DNA from: an uncultured Bacteroidales bacterium
Lineage (GTDB): Bacteria; Bacteroidota; Bacteroidia; Bacteroidales; Muribaculaceae
Length of the DNA: 26,857 nt
Assembly: GCA_900549375.1 (NCBI GenBank)
Contig: URNY01000015.1
Location: 1-26,857, forward strand
Direction: 5' to 3'
Below, one piece after another: positions 6,802 through 13,216 of this stretch (position 1 is its first letter; every line of letters begins with the position of its first letter). Position numbers and translations under genes: made by a program. The notes under the pieces were generated by a model. The model was not told the DNA's origin. It saw only the letters and a program-made list of their open reading frames with translations, and ran no database searches.

Positions 6802-9137
6802 ATATGATCCACGTCCCCGCATCGGCGGAATTCGCCGGTCTCGCTCAGGAGACTGTAACACAGATAGAGCATGAGGCTCATGCCGAGATCAGTCCCGACA
6901 CCCGGTCGGCTTCGGCCGAGGAGAACCATACCAACGGCCTTATAGGCGATCTGGCGTGGATTCTTCTGCTCGGCGCCATAGTGACCCTACTCTTCAAAAA
7001 GCTGAAGCAGCCGGTGGTGCTCGGATATATCCTCGCAGGATTCCTCGCCAGCCCAAAGTTCGAATACCTCCCCTCGATCTCCAACCTTGAGAATATCAGC
7101 TTCTGGGCGGAATTGGGCATAGTGGTGCTCATGTTCTCCATCGGTCTGGAATTCTCTTTCCGCAAGCTGATGAACTCAGGGTCGTCAGCGGTGGTGACGG
7201 CTCTGATAATCATCACGGGCATGACTTTCGCGGGATTCGGCGTGGGATGCATTTTAGGGCTCAACAGCATAAACTGCGTATTTCTCGGAGGCATGATCTC
7301 CATGTCGTCGACAACCATCATCATGAAGGCGCTCGACGACCTTGGTCTCAAGCAGAAGAAATTTGCATCCTTGGTGCTGGCAGTGCTTATCATAGAGGAT
7401 CTTTTCGCCGTGCTGATGCTGGTGCTTCTCTCCTCGCTTGCCATGGGCGACGTGAAGGGGATGGACCTTCTCTTCAGCATCGGCAAGCTTCTCTTCTTCC
7501 TCATCATCTGGTTTTTGGTGGGCGTCTATGTCATTCCCTCCTTCCTCACCCGCGTCAGATCATATCTGAACGACGAGACACTTTTGGTGGTGGCCATGGG
7601 GCTCTGCTTCTCGATGGCGGTGTTCAGCGTGATATGCGGATTCTCGCTCGAATTGGGAGCATTCGTGATGGGTTCGATCCTTGCAGGCACGGTGATGGCC
7701 GAGCGGATGGAGCGCGTGATAGGCCCTGTTAAAAACCTCTTCGGCTCTGTGTTTTTCATCTCTGTCGGAATGATGGTAGATCCGCATGTGCTCGTGCAAT
7801 ACTGGTGGCAGATTCTGATTCTTGCCGCCGTGGTGATCGCCGGCATGATTATCTTCGGCACGCTCGGTATGCTTGTCACCGGCCAGAATCTCAAGGTAGC
7901 TATCGAAAGCGGTTTTACTCTCACCCAGATCGGTGAGTTCTCGTTCATCATCGCTTCGCTGGGCATGAGTCTCGGCGTACTCGACACTTCGCTCTATCCT
8001 ATCATCGTGGCCGTGTCGGTGCTCACGATCTTCACTACGCCATATTTCATAAAGATGGCCGACGGAGCATATTCCTTGATTGAGAAGCGGCTCCCGAGGG
8101 GCCTTGAATTCCTCATCTCGCGCTATTCCAAGCAGGTGAGCGATTCCAACGAGACTCGGCGACTCTGGAAAGCCATTATCAAGCGCTATCTCTGGCGGAT
8201 ACTTCTCTATTCGGTGATCCTGCTTGCGGAAATCATCTTCTCGCGAAAGTTCCTCTTCCCCTTCGCCGAGCAACTGTTCCCGGTATGGGGCAAACTGCTC
8301 GCCACTGTGGTGACACTTCTGGCAATGGCACCCTTCATTGTCTCGCTGAGTTTCAGCACCACGGCTGCCGACGAGCGGCTGCAGCTGCACCGCACGGCAA
8401 GTTTCTATGATGTGCCTCTCGTGGCTATGCGCATAGTGCGCTATCTTATAGCGCTCTTCTTCATCGTATATTTCTGCACCTTGGCATATTCATCGATCGT
8501 GGGATGGATCGTGGGTGTAGGCTGCTTCATCCTCATCATGGTGTTCGCCTCCACGAAACTGATGCAGAACTATCACAATATGGAGACGCGGTTCATGAAC
8601 AACCTCAACAGCCGAGAGAATACGCGTCTGGGCACCAACAACAACCTTGTCGACGACATGCACCAGGCATATATCGAGGTGGGACAGAGCACACCCTTCG
8701 TGGGCGATAAGATCAAGGATACCGGTCTTCGCCGCGATTACGGAGTGAGCATCTCGAGCATCCAGCGGGGCGACGACTACATGCCGCTCCCATCGCCGAT
8801 GGCACGCATCTTCCCCGGAGACATTCTGGGCGTGATCGGCTCCGATGACCAGCTCAAGCATCTCAACGAGGATATCGAGGAGGCGCGCGTGGCCTACGCC
8901 GCCCGTCCGCACATGCAGCACAAGGCTGAGCTGAAAAGCCTCAAGCTCACGGAGAAATCGCCGATAATCGGCCTGCCGCTCGGCGACACCAATATTCAGA
9001 AGGATTATTATTCGATGATTGTGAAGATACAGCGCGGTGAGGATGAGTTCATTCAGCCCGCTCCGCAGACCGTGCTCCGCGCGGGCGACATTATCTGGGT
9101 TGTCGGCGATCCCGACTTCTTCGACAAGATGAAATAG
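6798..9137 (+). CDS. CPA2 cation:proton antiporter with two RCK_C (TrkA_C) domains
   Basis: This 779-residue inner-membrane antiporter probably exchanges K+ or Na+ for H+. A hydrophilic N-terminal stretch of ~48 residues precedes the Na+/H+ exchanger domain (~50-420), which contains VLGYILAGFLASP (~73-86), FSIGLEFSFRKL, and the buried acidic pair in LIIEDLFAV (E200, D201). A second hydrophobic block (~465-590, about four to five helices) follows, which ordinary Kef/YbaL proteins lack. Two successive RCK_C-type regulatory domains come last (~625-695 and ~708-779), each ending in a GD.L.V.G-like strand (PGDILGVIGSDDQL; AGDIIWVVGDPDF). No Rossmann RCK_N domain is visible, so gating by NAD(H) is unlikely, whereas cyclic dinucleotide or ion sensing by RCK_C is possible. 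It overlaps the AI-2E family gene by 4 bases. Confidence 0.92.
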   Translation: MNMIHVPASAEFAGLAQETVTQIEHEAHAEISPDTRSASAEENHTNGLIGDLAWILLLGAIVTLLFKKLKQPVVLGYILAGFLASPKFEYLPSISNLENISFWAELGIVVLMFSIGLEFSFRKLMNSGSSAVVTALIIITGMTFAGFGVGCILGLNSINCVFLGGMISMSSTTIIMKALDDLGLKQKKFASLVLAVLIIEDLFAVLMLVLLSSLAMGDVKGMDLLFSIGKLLFFLIIWFLVGVYVIPSFLTRVRSYLNDETLLVVAMGLCFSMAVFSVICGFSLELGAFVMGSILAGTVMAERMERVIGPVKNLFGSVFFISVGMMVDPHVLVQYWWQILILAAVVIAGMIIFGTLGMLVTGQNLKVAIESGFTLTQIGEFSFIIASLGMSLGVLDTSLYPIIVAVSVLTIFTTPYFIKMADGAYSLIEKRLPRGLEFLISRYSKQVSDSNETRRLWKAIIKRYLWRILLYSVILLAEIIFSRKFLFPFAEQLFPVWGKLLATVVTLLAMAPFIVSLSFSTTAADERLQLHRTASFYDVPLVAMRIVRYLIALFFIVYFCTLAYSSIVGWIVGVGCFILIMVFASTKLMQNYHNMETRFMNNLNSRENTRLGTNNNLVDDMHQAYIEVGQSTPFVGDKIKDTGLRRDYGVSISSIQRGDDYMPLPSPMARIFPGDILGVIGSDDQLKHLNEDIEEARVAYAARPHMQHKAELKSLKLTEKSPIIGLPLGDTNIQKDYYSMIVKIQRGEDEFIQPAPQTVLRAGDIIWVVGDPDFFDKMK

Positions 9138-9152
9138 CCGCCCGGCCCGCAA

Positions 9153-9176
9153 CATTTTAAGCAACAGAGTCTAAAT
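9153..9176 (-). repeat. Dispersed ~20-bp repeat, copy 2
   Basis: The reverse complement reads AGACTCTGTTGCTTAAAATG in the core (9172-9153), two mismatches from copy 1. It lies at the convergent junction of the antiporter and ATPase genes and contributes the ATPase stop codon (9173-9171). Confidence 0.75.
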
Positions 9177-10307
9177 ATCGCGGATATTGACGGAAAGTGG
9201 AGGATTGCCTTCGTTATCATATATGACTGTTGAGCCGGTGACGTTGGATAGTTTTTCACTGACTTTTCTCATGTTGTCCAAATAATTTGAACGAAGGGTT
9301 GCTCCGGACTTAATTTCATAGAGATGGAGTCCGCCATCCTCTTCGGCTACGACATCAACCTCCAGACCTGATTTTTCCCGATAAAAATACAATCGAGGCT
9401 CTTTACCGGCGTTATATCTTCTTTTGAGCAACTCACAGACAGCAAGATTCTCAAAAAGAGAACCTCTCATTTGATGAGATTTCAACACACCCTCGCTTTC
9501 GATTCCTAAAAGAAAACATGCCAATCCTGTATCATAGAAATATATCTTTGGCATCTTGGTAAGGCGCTTTGAAAAGTTTGAATAATAAGGCATCAAGGGG
9601 AATGCTATATACGAGGTCGCCAATATTGACAACCATTCCTTAATCGTTACCGATGAAACTTCTGCTTCACGCGCCAAGGCAGAGGCGTTGAACTCGGAGC
9701 CTATCCGAGAAGCCAAAAGACGCATAAACTTATCGAAAGCCATTATATTTCTGACTTTCAGCAGGTCTCTAAGGTCCCTTTCCACATAGGTATTGTAGTA
9801 TCCTCTGTAATAAAGATTAAAAGGAGTTCCCCGAGCGATGACACGAGGATAGAGTCCCTCTGTTATTATTCTGTCTGTGGTTTGATCCCACACAACTTCC
9901 TTTGCTTCGGGAATGGAGAATGGAAGCAACGTAAAGATTGCGGCTCTCCCGGCCATAGACTGGGATTTTGTCCGGAGCAATGAGAAATTGCTGCTGCCGG
10001 TCAAGATATATTTCCTATTCTTGAACTCGTCAACCCTGACCTGTATCATAGATAATATCTCTGGCACATTCTGCACTTCGTCAATGATAGCATTATTTCC
10101 AAGTGAGTCTAAAAATCCACCCGGGTCTCTCATGGCATCGGTTCGCGATGTAATATCCTCCAAATTTGCATAACAATAGTCCGGGAATAAATGTCGGCAC
10201 AGGGTGCTCTTGCCCGACTGGCGTGGGCCGGAGACGATAATTACAGGAAAATATTGATGAGTATTTAAAATAGTCTCGGACAGAGATCTATCAAAATAAT
10301 CGCTCAT
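9171..10307 (-). CDS. AAA_14/DUF4143 ATPase with nuclease-like C-terminus
   Basis: This 378-residue soluble P-loop ATPase is of a widespread but poorly understood Bacteroidetes family. The N-terminal AAA domain shows Walker A GPRQSGKST (27-35), Walker B AIIDEVQ (73-79) and a sensor-like TGSSN (103-107). A winged-helix-like region (~200-235, LAREAEVSSVTIKEWLSIL) follows. The C-terminal DUF4143 region contains E316-V-D318 and E331-IK (LYEIKSG), which resembles a PD-(D/E)xK nuclease core. The gene is visibly more AT-rich than its neighbours, stands alone, points against the antiporter gene and sits next to a tRNA, so it may be acquired DNA. Its biological role is unknown; family members occur in many copies per genome and are not clearly toxins or transposition proteins. 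Confidence 0.92.
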   Translation of the reverse strand: MSDYFDRSLSETILNTHQYFPVIIVSGPRQSGKSTLCRHLFPDYCYANLEDITSRTDAMRDPGGFLDSLGNNAIIDEVQNVPEILSMIQVRVDEFKNRKYILTGSSNFSLLRTKSQSMAGRAAIFTLLPFSIPEAKEVVWDQTTDRIITEGLYPRVIARGTPFNLYYRGYYNTYVERDLRDLLKVRNIMAFDKFMRLLASRIGSEFNASALAREAEVSSVTIKEWLSILATSYIAFPLMPYYSNFSKRLTKMPKIYFYDTGLACFLLGIESEGVLKSHQMRGSLFENLAVCELLKRRYNAGKEPRLYFYREKSGLEVDVVAEEDGGLHLYEIKSGATLRSNYLDNMRKVSEKLSNVTGSTVIYDNEGNPPLSVNIRDI

Positions 10308-10328
10308 ATTTTTAAATATTATATACTA

Positions 10329-10351
10329 CAACTTTAAATTATTTAAAGTTG
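10329..10351. promoter_or_regulatory. AT-rich palindrome upstream of the ATPase gene
   Basis: CAACTTTAAA and TTTAAAGTTG form a perfect 10-base inverted repeat around a 3-base centre, 22 bases upstream of the ATPase start. It could be an operator, for example for the protein's own helix-turn-helix, but this is only a suggestion from position and symmetry. Confidence 0.4.
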
Positions 10352-10375
10352 TACTTTAATATTAAATTAGTGTCT

Positions 10376-10400
10376 AAAAAAGAGAGGTTTTAAACCTCTC
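10376..10400 (-). terminator. Rho-independent terminator of tRNA-Ser
   Basis: GAGAGGTTTTAAACCTCTC forms a short stem (effectively 6-8 bp). On the minus strand it is followed by six T residues (10381-10376), 6 bases downstream of the tRNA CCA end. Confidence 0.8.
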
Positions 10401-10405
10401 TTCTC

Positions 10406-10496
10406 TGGCGGAGTGACCGAGATTCGAACTCGGGATACGCTTTTGGCGTATACACGCTTTCCAGGCGTGCCTCTTCAGCCACTCGAGCATCACTCC
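10406..10496 (-). tRNA. tRNA-Ser (anticodon GGA)
   Basis: The minus strand folds as a class II tRNA. The acceptor arms GGAGTGA (10496-10490) and TCACTCC (10416-10410) pair fully. The D-loop segment CTCGAGTGGCTGAAGAGG is typical of tRNA-Ser. The anticodon stem CACGC/GCGTG closes a CTGGAAA loop with anticodon GGA, the long variable arm pairs ATACGC with GCGTAT, and the T arm contains GTTCGAATC. The discriminator base G and an encoded CCA end complete it. It reads UCC and, by wobble, UCU serine codons. Confidence 0.95.
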
Positions 10497-10697
10497 AGGT
10501 TGTTATTGTTGTTTCTGCCGCCGATCTCAGCTTTCTGATTTTCTGCTATTCCGGGAGCGCTTCGGCTCCGGAGGGATGGCGGCCACTATAATCGTCCTGA
10601 TGTTATTGTTGTTTAATTGTATGCTTCTGAGAGAAGAATCATACTCGGAGAGAATGGCCGGAAGTGGCTTGGCCGGCCCGTGAAATCTCGTTTCACA
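10497..10697 (-). other. Structured leader or small RNA upstream of tRNA-Ser
   Basis: This is the ~200-base stretch between the tRNA promoter and the mature tRNA 5' end. On the minus strand it begins with a GTGAAA/TTTCAC hairpin (10696-10680), followed by a GGCCGG...CCGGCC hairpin (about 10678-10655), an A-rich linker, and the repeat-flanked structured segment. No convincing reading frame occupies it; a 67-codon open frame (10730-10527) starts upstream of the predicted promoter. Most likely it is a pre-tRNA leader, possibly processed into a small RNA. Confidence 0.4.
10501..10614. repeat. 14-bp direct repeats spaced exactly 100 bp, next to tRNA-Ser
   Basis: TGTTATTGTTGTTT occurs at 10501-10514 and again at 10601-10614. 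The segment between them starts with GCCGCC and ends with GGCGGC and contains a CCGGGAGC...GCTCCGG hairpin, so it may fold as a unit in RNA. Confidence 0.75.
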
Positions 10698-10700
10698 CTG

Positions 10701-10731
10701 CGAAGTTAATGCTTTTAATTGAATTGACAAT
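10701..10731 (-). promoter_or_regulatory. Promoter for tRNA-Ser
   Basis: The minus strand has ATTG (10731-10728), a 19-base spacer, and TAACTTCG (10708-10701), close to the TTTG / TAnnTTTG consensus. A transcription start near 10697 would leave a ~200-base leader before the tRNA. Confidence 0.6.
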
Positions 10732-10751
10732 ATCTTTTGATGTTTTTTTAT

Positions 10752-10759
10752 TAATTTTG
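10752..10759 (+). promoter_or_regulatory. -7-like promoter element for the lipoprotein-ispA-tatD operon
   Basis: TAATTTTG exactly matches TAnnTTTG, ~100 bases before the lipoprotein ATG. No well-spaced TTTG is visible upstream, so this is a partial match; the leader would be about 95 bases. The 10760-10858 stretch shows no gene. Confidence 0.4.
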
Positions 10760-10858
10760 TATCATAATTATCGGAAAAGGTTCCGAGAAAGCGATGCGAG
10801 AAGCATCCTTTGGCGTCAAGCCGAGATGGTGTGTAAAAGCATCCTTAAACATTAAGCT

Positions 10859-11479
10859 ATGAAAAGGTATTTCAAGAGTGTATTGGCCGCGGTTTCGGTG
10901 CTTTGCATCGCTTCGGCCATATCCTTATCCGGATGCGGCAAGAGAGGCGACGGTTCCGACTCAGCCTTCCCCTCCGATTTCAAAGCGATGGGCGACACGG
11001 CCCGCGTGGCTTTTGTGATGAAACATGCCGCCCCGGATTCCGTGGCCCGTTTTATATGCAGGGCCGCTTTGGGTGAGATCGAGGGGGCTCCCATCGACAG
11101 CCTCGGCATAGCCACAAGTTATGCCTACGAGAAATATACCGGCAAGGATATGGACCTCTTCGGCGAGGCTTACGATGAGTTCGTGGCATCCCTTCCGCTC
11201 GACAAGAAGATGCGCATGTATGCGATGGCCGGCGTGGAAGACCCGCAGGGTCTCGGTCTGACTCTCGGACTCGAATACATGCAGTCGATACGCGACAAAA
11301 ACATGAAGGCCGACGAAGTGGAGCGCGAGCTGAAAGCTTTCAAGAAAGCATGCGGCAACGATTCCGACACCTACCGGCGGTTCATTATCGGCTTCCACAC
11401 CGTGCTCAAGTCCGATCGGGGCGCCGATATGCCCAAAGAGATCTACGACCGGTTTATCGACTACGACAAAGATTTTTAA
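10859..11479 (+). CDS. Lipoprotein of unknown function
   Basis: This 206-residue protein has a lipoprotein signal peptide (MKRYFKSVLAAVSVLC...) and lipobox LSGC with Cys26. The mature part is mostly helical and charged, with segments such as ARVAFVMKHAAPDSVARFICRAALG (given here as two halves of one helix-rich region, ~47-72), YAYEKYTGKDMDLFGEAYDEF and ELKAFKKACGNDSDTYRRF. I do not recognise a domain. It is the first gene of a four-gene unit; the polyprenyl synthase ATG follows its stop after 4 bases, so the genes are co-transcribed. A role tied to the envelope is inferred only from the lipoprotein signal. Confidence 0.85.
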   Translation: MKRYFKSVLAAVSVLCIASAISLSGCGKRGDGSDSAFPSDFKAMGDTARVAFVMKHAAPDSVARFICRAALGEIEGAPIDSLGIATSYAYEKYTGKDMDLFGEAYDEFVASLPLDKKMRMYAMAGVEDPQGLGLTLGLEYMQSIRDKNMKADEVERELKAFKKACGNDSDTYRRFIIGFHTVLKSDRGADMPKEIYDRFIDYDKDF

Positions 11480-11483
11480 TATA

Positions 11484-12452
11484 ATGAAGACATTTTCCGA
11501 ATATACAGGCGTCATCGAGAAATCGCTCCGCGAGCTTAAACTACCCGGAGGTGAGCTCGCCTCGCTTTACGAACCGATTGCCTATGCACTTGCCGCAGGC
11601 GGCAAACGTCTGCGTCCAGCCCTGCTGCTGATGGCCGCCGATGCTTTCGGCTGCAAAGCCGAAGAGGCTTTCCGCCCCGCAGTGGGAATAGAGATGTTCC
11701 ATAACTTCACGCTCCTACACGACGACGTGATGGATAATTCCGACACGCGGCGCGGCCGCCCGTCGGTCCATGCCAAATGGGATGTGAACACAGCCATACT
11801 CTCCGGCGACACAATGCTCACCTTGGCCACTCAGCTCATCTCCGAAGTCGACGGCCGCCTGCTTCGCGAAGTGCTCGACACCTTCAATTCGATGGCTATC
11901 CGTATCTATGAAGGGCAGCGCCTCGACATGGATTTCGAACAAAGCGGAGACGTGACAATCGACGACTATCTGCGCATGATTATGGACAAGACCGGAGCCC
12001 TTCTCGGTGCCTCGGCGAAGATCGGCGCCCTTATCGGCGGAGCTTCCGCAGAGGATGCCGCAAAGATGTATGAATACGGCATGATGCTCGGCGTCGCTTT
12101 CCAGATTCAGGACGACTGGCTTGATGTGTTCGGAGATTCCACCACATTCGGCAAGCCTATCGGCGGCGATATCAACAACAACAAGAAATCCTTCCTGCTT
12201 CTCAGCGCCCTCGGGGAGAAGACACCCGAGGCCGATGCCCTGCGCGAGGCCATGAGACTTCCTGCCGGGCCGGTGAAGATAAAGACCGTGACGCGCATTT
12301 ACGAGAAGATGGGAGTATCGGAGAAATGCCGCTCCGAGATTGCCCGCTATTCCTCGAAAGCGCTCAACGCGCTGCGCGGCACATCGATGAGCGACGACGC
12401 CAAAGAGCTCTTCCGACGCGTTGCCGACAAACTCACCGGACGAAAGAAATGA
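11484..12452 (+). CDS. Polyprenyl (farnesyl/geranylgeranyl-type) diphosphate synthase
   Basis: This 322-residue trans-prenyltransferase condenses isopentenyl diphosphate with allylic diphosphates in isoprenoid synthesis. The IPP-binding GGKRLRP lies at 39-45, the first aspartate-rich motif HDDVMD at 79-84 is followed by RRGRPSVH, and the second QDDWLD spans 209-214. The first motif is a plain DDxxD without the two-residue insert seen in E. coli IspA-type farnesyl synthases, but the fifth residue before it is Phe75, a bulky residue that in this family limits chain length. A C15-C20 product is therefore more likely than a C40 quinone tail; this is inference. The stop overlaps the TatD start (ATGA). 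Confidence 0.93.
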   Translation: MKTFSEYTGVIEKSLRELKLPGGELASLYEPIAYALAAGGKRLRPALLLMAADAFGCKAEEAFRPAVGIEMFHNFTLLHDDVMDNSDTRRGRPSVHAKWDVNTAILSGDTMLTLATQLISEVDGRLLREVLDTFNSMAIRIYEGQRLDMDFEQSGDVTIDDYLRMIMDKTGALLGASAKIGALIGGASAEDAAKMYEYGMMLGVAFQIQDDWLDVFGDSTTFGKPIGGDINNNKKSFLLLSALGEKTPEADALREAMRLPAGPVKIKTVTRIYEKMGVSEKCRSEIARYSSKALNALRGTSMSDDAKELFRRVADKLTGRKK

Positions 12453-13216
12453 CCGATACCCACACCCATCTATATATGGATGCCTTTGCAGGCGAGGAGG
12501 CGCAGGCCGTGGAGCGTGCGCTTGCCGCCGGCGTAAGCCGGATGGTTTTCCCGGGAGTCTCCCCCGAAAGCCATGAGGCCATGATGGCGCTCCACCGCCG
12601 CTTTCCGGAATCGACCTGCGTGGCGCTCGGACTCCACCCCACGGAGGCCGGCGAGGATTTCCGCGAAGTCCTCGACAGCATGGAACCTCTGCTCGACAGC
12701 GGCGATTATAAGGCCGTCGGAGAGGTGGGCATCGACCTCCACTGGGATTCCTCTACACTCGGGCGCCAGAAGGAGGCATTCGCACGCCAGCTTATCTGGG
12801 CGGCGCAACGCGGCCTCCCCGTGATTATCCATTGTCGCGATGCCGTGGAAGAAACCCTTCAGACCCTTCGCGAATGCCCGTTGCCTCTCCCTCCGCTTGT
12901 GTTCCATAGCTTCACGTCGGGCATTAAAGATGTGAGGCACATCAGGGAAGTGTGCGATCCCTACTTCGGCATCAACGGAGTCGTGACATTCAAGAATGCC
13001 GCGGTGCTGCGAGAAGCAATTCCCGAGATAGGGATAGACCGGATCATTCTCGAAACCGATTCCCCATATCTCGCGCCCGTGCCTCATCGCGGAAGCCGCA
13101 ATGAAAGCTCCTACATCCCGCTTATACGCGATGCGGTGGCCGCCACGCTCGGTATCGCTCCCGAAGAGGTGGAACATATCACAGACAATAACGCAAAGAA
13201 ATTTTTTGGATTTTGA
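12449..13216 (+). CDS. TatD family metal-dependent hydrolase (DNase)
   Basis: This 255-residue amidohydrolase-fold protein belongs to the TatD family, whose members act as metal-dependent 3'-5' exonucleases on DNA or RNA. The ligand motifs are all present: HTH (H5, H7), GEVGID (E92), IIHCRDA (H128), FHSF (H153) and LETDSPYLAP (D204). GLHP (61-64) and the closing HRGSRNE segment are also typical. I chose the ATG at 12449, which overlaps the previous stop as ATGA and gives MTDTHTHLY; an in-frame extension upstream to 12326 lies wholly inside the synthase gene and is spurious. The protein is cytoplasmic. Confidence 0.95.
   Translation: MTDTHTHLYMDAFAGEEAQAVERALAAGVSRMVFPGVSPESHEAMMALHRRFPESTCVALGLHPTEAGEDFREVLDSMEPLLDSGDYKAVGEVGIDLHWDSSTLGRQKEAFARQLIWAAQRGLPVIIHCRDAVEETLQTLRECPLPLPPLVFHSFTSGIKDVRHIREVCDPYFGINGVVTFKNAAVLREAIPEIGIDRIILETDSPYLAPVPHRGSRNESSYIPLIRDAVAATLGIAPEEVEHITDNNAKKFFGF

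Noticed and set aside
7560..8390. 276-codon minus-strand frame and similar long shadow frames opposite the antiporter genes
   Set aside because: The His/Glu/Arg-rich low-complexity translation is typical of antisense to hydrophobic coding sequence.
10406..10514. tRNA-Ser as an integration site with attL/attR repeats
   Set aside because: The direct repeats lie beyond the tRNA 5' end and do not copy tRNA sequence, and no integrase is present.
10527..10730. 67-codon minus-strand frame upstream of tRNA-Ser
   Set aside because: Its start lies upstream of the predicted promoter, the sequence is Asn/Ser/Arg-rich without a domain, and the region is better explained as a structured leader.
12326..12448. 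Extended N-terminus of TatD
   Set aside because: It lies inside the polyprenyl synthase gene, and the TatD HTH motif belongs at residues 5-7 of the 12449 start.
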